Source: Undaria pinnatifida
Taxonomy: Eukaryota > Sar > Phaeophyceae > Laminariales > Alariaceae
NCBI GenBank assembly: GCA_012845835.1
Contig: JABAKD010000010.1
Location: 17,061,204 to 17,125,203 of the forward strand
DNA: 64,000 bases
Reading direction: 5' to 3'
The position numbers were made by a program, and so were the translations under genes. Shown here one piece after another: positions 60,076 through 64,000 of the stretch. The notes under the pieces were generated by a model. It was not told the DNA's origin, did no database searches, and saw nothing but the letters and a program-made list of their open reading frames with translations. Position 1 is the stretch's first letter. The number at the start of each line of letters is the position of its first letter.

Positions 60076-60375
60076 CCATGATACAGCGAGGGGGAGCCCT
60101 CGCGCATACAAGTAGACCAAGATCACTATCCCCGAGACCAGCATACCTTGGTGCTTGAGTTCGAACAGATATTTGGAGCACTTGAAGGCTGTGGCTCCTC
60201 CTTTTCATCAATTTAGATTCCCGATAGATGGTGGAACAGGCATGGAGGTTCCATGGCGAAGCATCAAGCGCGTTGCGTAGCGATATGTGTGCATCAGCAT
60301 GTGGATATGTGATCGGAGATGTATCAGCTGACATTGGACATGGTTTTGACTTATTTTGTTCTATTTTTAGCCTTC

Positions 60376-60690
60376 AACCGTCGCCCCGGTGTAGTGGTTA
60401 CCCTCAAATGCTACTAGAGTTGGCTCTGGAGTTTGAATCCCACGTGGGCCGTACTTTTGAGATTGTTTGCAAAAATGAAAGTAAAAGGCATCAACTGCTG
60501 AGAGGGCCTAACAGCATGGGTAGGCGTAATTCGATGCGAGTCAACGAGGGAAGAAAGGGTTGAAATAGAAAAAACGAAGGCACATACCATAGTGGGGAGG
60601 GGGGAGGAGAGCCTGCTTAGTGACCCTGGATCTGAGTTACGTCTAGGGAGGGGGAAAGAAAAAGACAACAACGAACGCGAACATAATAAG
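60376..60690 (+). mobile_element. SINE-B (tRNA-derived), best copy
   Basis: The head CGTCGCCCCGGTGTAGTGG contains the A-box form GTGTAGTGGTTACC typical of tRNAs, and the B box is GAGTTTGAATCCCAC. The body includes AATTCGATGCGAGTC and GTGACCCTGGATCTGAG, with an A-rich end. It shares its first bases with SINE-A but has a different body. Confidence 0.78.
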
Positions 60691-62456
60691 AAAATGTATC
60701 CACAAGGGATGGACAAAAAAAAAAGCGTTACTGCTGTATCCTGTATTGCGTGTATATGATAGGGATTTCCGCAAGCTAAGGAAGGCATTCCCACCAAGGG
60801 GATCTATCCTCTAGACCTCCGACACGGTAGAGAGCTTCCGACATTACACAATGAACCCTCCGCGTGGTACCGGTTCAGACAGTAATCGCGCATCATCAAT
60901 GATATTACAACCTGGCGCACGTCAATGCAACACATGCATCTGCCTGCAGCCCAATGGGAGGGAGAAGGGGAGAAACCAGCTTGTGCCGTCCACTGCAGCG
61001 GGCATCGACCTTAACCATTCCGTGAGACCACAGCTCCTCTATCGTTAGAACTAGAACCCACGATTCAATTATCGATAGATTGTGCGTATTGTCCGAACGA
61101 TGCGCCTACCGACTATTGTCGAGATGCAGCAGTAGTAAGAGCGTGGGTCGCAAGATCACGGTGTTCGGATGGGTTACGGAGCTCAAGGCACAAGCACCGG
61201 AGAGAAACGTGAGAATGAAGCCTGGACAGAAATAAAGCGCGAGCTCGCAGCAATGCGAGCAGTGCCATGTTGTGCGCGTATCGTACAACTCCAACCGTTT
61301 TAGTTCGGACACAAAAAATAAAAACGGAACCTATTCTGATCCAGGAGTGAGTGCGCGTCGTGTGGCCGACGCTGCAATCGTCATTGGTACTTGTCATTTT
61401 CTCCCTCCCAAGTCCCAAAGGGGCTACATAATAGGATCATACGTACCAGGGCATCCAAGGTACCTGGTAATCGTCTTTATGAGAGTTGATATTACTGTTG
61501 AACATCGCAGCCAAAACGAGGGTACTTCGCATCCATGTAGACTATCCTCCTCTTGTTCGGTTACCTCTGTTCCGCACGATCAAGACACAGCGCACACCGC
61601 TACAAACCTAACTTTCGTCAGAGGGTGCATACCGTATGACACGCACGACGACAACCCACCCCCTCCCACGATTTTCCAAGCTAGTTTTCTAAACAACGTG
61701 GACAGCATAAACGCCAAGCGGTATGTCTATTGAAAGGTCCCGACGAGATTTTTTTGAAGCCACCGCTTTCGTTGAGTGTGCGGTCCTTGCTGTGGAAAAA
61801 CTCGCCTCGGAAAAATCATCGCAGGGGGTGTGGTGTCTGGCGTGTGATACGGTGCAACAACCATCCTGTCGCGTTTGACCCGCATGCTGATCGGCCCAGC
61901 TGCAGCTGATGCGGTGCAAGCCAGCGAGAGCGAAAACACGGTCTCGATTTCTATCGACCTGAGAGGCACCTTAAAAACAACACCTGGGGAGCGAGCGTCA
62001 ACCCGATACCTACGGATATATTTTCACGAAACAGGAACCCGTGCCTTGATGGTGGCCTCCTTAAGAATGCCCGAAAAAGTATCTTATCCGCCCCCTTGCG
62101 TAAAAGTGGGACTTGCGAACTCGACTCAAGCCTACGGACGGCGGCAAACGTCTTTCGAATGTCCCGACTTCAATCAATCAACCAGATAGCTCCACATGAA
62201 AAAACACCATTTCCGGGCGCAGCAATCACAGATTCAACAAAATCGCGAACGAAGCCTTTCGTAATTCGCCGTTCTTCTTCTACTGTTGTACCTCATGGCC
62301 ACCTCGCTCCTTGCCCAAGAGGCAACAGGCGCCCAAAACCTTGCAAATCTCACACGCGACACCTTAGACGCGAACAAAATCGAGTAGAAAACATGATACG
62401 GCACAAAAATTCAAGGCGCTCTCTGATCCAGCAAACAAACTCCCACCCCCGCCTCC

Positions 62457-63101
62457 TTATTCCTCCTCGTCTTCCTCCTCTTCTCCACCGCTATCCCCTC
62501 CGTCCTTTGTACTCCTCTCCGCCTTCGCTCCGTTTCCCTCCCCCCCTCCTCCCTCCTCTTCTTTCGCCCCCCGTACCCCCCTCCCCTCCTCCTCCTCCTC
62601 CTCCTCCTCCTCCTCCTCCTCCTGCGCCGCCACCCCTTCCCCCCGCCCCTCCTCCCCCTCCTCCTCTCCTTCTCGTTCCGGCTCGTCATCATTCAACCTC
62701 CTCTTGCTCGACTCCGGTCCTTCCTCTTCCTCTTCCTCTTCTTCCACATCATCAAGGTCAATCTCCTCTCGATCAACTCCCCCCACCGCTCCACCACCCT
62801 CCAACTCCCCTTGCTTGCGCTTAATACCACCCTCCTCCCCGCCCCCCGTCCCCGCATTCTTATTGCCCCCACCCCCGGCTCCACCCCCGCCTCCGCCGAG
62901 CTTGAAACCGGCCAGAGCGTTGGCGCCGGCGCCCTCCCTTTTCCACTTCTGGGCCATCTCCAAGATTTTGAGGTTGGCCGGTTTGGTCTCGTCGTCGGGG
63001 AATTGGTAGTCGTAGTACTCTTCCCACCCCATCCCCTCCCCGTTCGTCCCGGTCATCATGCGCCGCTTCTTGAACTTGCGCGGCATCTTGCTCTCCACTT
63101 C
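62457..63101 (-). CDS. Crooked neck-like last exon with acidic tail
   Basis: The acceptor is GCGAGCCCAG|GAAGTGG (phase 0). The first ~60 residues carry MPRKFKKRR, GWEEYYDYQFPDD and LKILEMAQKWKRE. The rest is Gly- and Glu-rich, including a run coded by a (GAG)n-type repeat at about 62580-62625. The opposite strand is open as a Pro-rich ORF, which is only the complement of these repeats. Confidence 0.8.
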   Translation of the reverse strand, partial: EVESKMPRKFKKRRMMTGTNGEGMGWEEYYDYQFPDDETKPANLKILEMAQKWKREGAGANALAGFKLGGGGGGAGGGGNKNAGTGGGEEGGIKRKQGELEGGGAVGGVDREEIDLDDVEEEEEEEEGPESSKRRLNDDEPEREGEEEGEEGRGEGVAAQEEEEEEEEEEEEGRGVRGAKEEEGGGGEGNGAKAERSTKDGGDSGGEEEEDEEE

Positions 63102-63865
63102 CTGGGCTCGCGCGTACACATGCGACAACGAGGAACGGGGACATATTCACGTTTCGGTTTCGATGTATAAAACTACGCCATGTATAGGAAGGGGCGTCAT
63201 CATCGTATGAATTATCTCCGTACTCCGTAGGACCGTAGACTCCTCGCACCCCACAATGCCGGGACGAAGCACGTCGATGCCGAAACGGAGCACATCGGGT
63301 TTTCACCGACCAAGCAAGCATCGCGTGCACCAAGCGCGAAGCGCCGTGAGGTGTCTTTCGGCGAGTCGGAGGAAGGGTGAGCATCCTATAAGAGGGGCAG
63401 CTCGACTAAAAACAATAAGGCAAAACCGTTTCCCTCCCAGGAGGAGGACAAGACACAATACGACAAAACGACGCGAATATCGGGCATATCATATCAATTG
63501 CGTGTGCGTAGGCTATCGTTTTCCGTCGCTTGCGGTATGAGCGTCAATCCTTAGGGACCGTACAGGAAAACGCGCATATAGTACCAGATGCGTCTTCAGT
63601 AGCTTCTGACTTAGGGGGATCAGACGGACAAGAACATATTTTAGGTGGTAAACGGCCCTAACGACACTAGAGTACGCATTTAGCTTATAAATAGGGGGGT
63701 CAGACGGACAAGAAAAAGCTTTGGGTGGTGGAGCCCCTTAGGCTGACTGACACCTACGGAATACCGCGCACTGCGAGCCAAGCTCTTACCTTGAGCCCCT
63801 TGCTCTTGCCCCGTCCCTTGGCCTCCGCCTTCTCCGCTGCCCGCCACGCCTCCAAGAGCTTCACC
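62457..63865 (-). CDS. Crooked neck-like pre-mRNA splicing factor (CLF1/CRNKL1), 3' end, partial
   Basis: The last two exons are complement(63790..63865) and complement(62457..63101). The joined protein runs VKLLEAWRAAEKAEAKG...KGLK, then EVESKMPRKFKKRR, MGWEEYYDYQFPDDE, and NLKILEMAQKWKRE. This is the C-terminal signature of Crooked neck/Clf1 proteins, HAT-repeat scaffolds of the Prp19-associated (NineTeen) complex in the spliceosome. The HAT repeats themselves lie beyond the right edge. After the conserved end there is an unusual ~150-residue Gly/Glu-rich acidic tail with poly-Glu runs, then a stop. The gene converges tail-to-tail with the kinase gene. Identification is by family knowledge, not by alignment. 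Confidence 0.82.
63102..63789 (-). other. Crooked neck-like last intron (688 bp)
   Basis: The intron lies between the two exons above. It holds a short direct repeat around the motif GGGTCAGACGGACAAGAA (about 63615-63640 and 63695-63715) and, at 63230-63290, a stretch similar to 31985-32040 (GACCGTAGACTC...). Confidence 0.6.
63790..63865 (-). CDS. Crooked neck-like penultimate exon
   Basis: On the minus strand the acceptor is TATTTTTCAG and the donor AAG|GTAAGAG. It codes RVKLLEAWRAAEKAEAKGRG and then KSKGLK, with the first base completing a split Arg codon. LLEAW followed by a charged helix is the typical segment before the MPRK(V/F)KKRR motif in this family. Confidence 0.75.
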
Positions 63866-64000
63866 CTGAAAAATACGAGCGCACATACATAGCGCAGGCG
63901 ACAAGATTCAGGATCTCCACTTGGCCCTTCTCCCACTATCGATAAGTCATCAACTCAATTTCAAGTAAAGTGTCCCTGAAAAGGTGGATATGAGCAGGTT

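Larger units (their letters stand above)
51906..62456. other. intergenic region between kinase and Crooked neck-like genes
   Basis: It contains the degenerate tandem array (53.4-54.3 kb), copia remnants, minisatellites, a SINE-B and scattered short repeats. ORFs at 58700-58894 and 61272-61733 are short, without recognisable domains, and I do not call them genes. Stretches 51.9-53.1, 54.4-55.9 and 60.7-62.4 kb show nothing I can name. Confidence 0.5.

Noticed and set aside
61272..62189. Short plus-strand ORFs near the Crooked neck-like gene
   Set aside because: No domain, no consistent splice pairing and no codon bias that I can see.
62096..62824. 242-codon plus-strand Pro-rich ORF
   Set aside because: Its repetitive half is the complement of the Glu/Gly-rich Crooked neck-like exon, and the rest shows no domain.

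Overview
The window is nuclear DNA from a eukaryote with GT-AG introns, very long introns and dense repeats. There are no operons, ribosome binding sites or CRISPR arrays. The TKL-type kinase, copia remnants and a restriction-like-endonuclease retrotransposon would fit a large-genome protist, perhaps a stramenopile alga. That assignment is inference and weak.

Two genes can be supported. The first is a plus-strand protein kinase gene that I assembled from nine exons between 4928 and 51905. All exon phases match, giving 2616 coding bases (871 residues plus stop). It has a predicted myristoylated N-terminus, a kinase domain with intact VAK, HRD, DFG and APE motifs, and a long Ser/Gly/Arg-rich tail with tandem repeats. 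Its first two introns are about 25.1 kb and 14.6 kb and hold most of the repeats in the window. The second gene is the 3' end of a minus-strand splicing-factor gene of the Crooked neck/CLF1 (CRNKL1) family at 62457-63865, which runs off the right edge.

Layout: 1-4927 is repeat-rich DNA upstream of the kinase. 4928-5161 is kinase exon 1. 5162-30239 is intron 1, with a degenerate non-LTR retrotransposon embedded in (TAA)n arrays (about 8360-12475), a 4-kb C-rich block of nested duplications (13.0-17.0 kb), a cluster of tRNA-derived SINEs and (AAC)n-tailed elements (17.3-20.3 kb), A-tailed elements, a foldback element (22.7 kb) and a 57-bp tandem array (23.5 kb). 30240-30427 is exon 2. 30428-45071 is intron 2, with an identical inverted repeat pair, tandem tRNA-related repeats (35.9-36.6 kb) and a 795-bp PIF/Harbinger-like element with TTA target duplications (43280-44074). 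45072-51905 holds exons 3-9, with a probable copia gag remnant in intron 5. 51906-62456 is intergenic, with a degenerate ~155-bp tandem array, a broken copia integrase, 18-bp and 27-bp minisatellites and another SINE. 62457-64000 is the Crooked neck 3' end.

The most unusual signals are the 47-kb kinase gene, the microsatellite-embedded retrotransposon with a second 3'-end-only copy behind it, the Harbinger-like element, and a dispersed near-palindromic 9-mer, TACC(A/T)GGTA, found 15 times where about one or fewer would be expected by chance.
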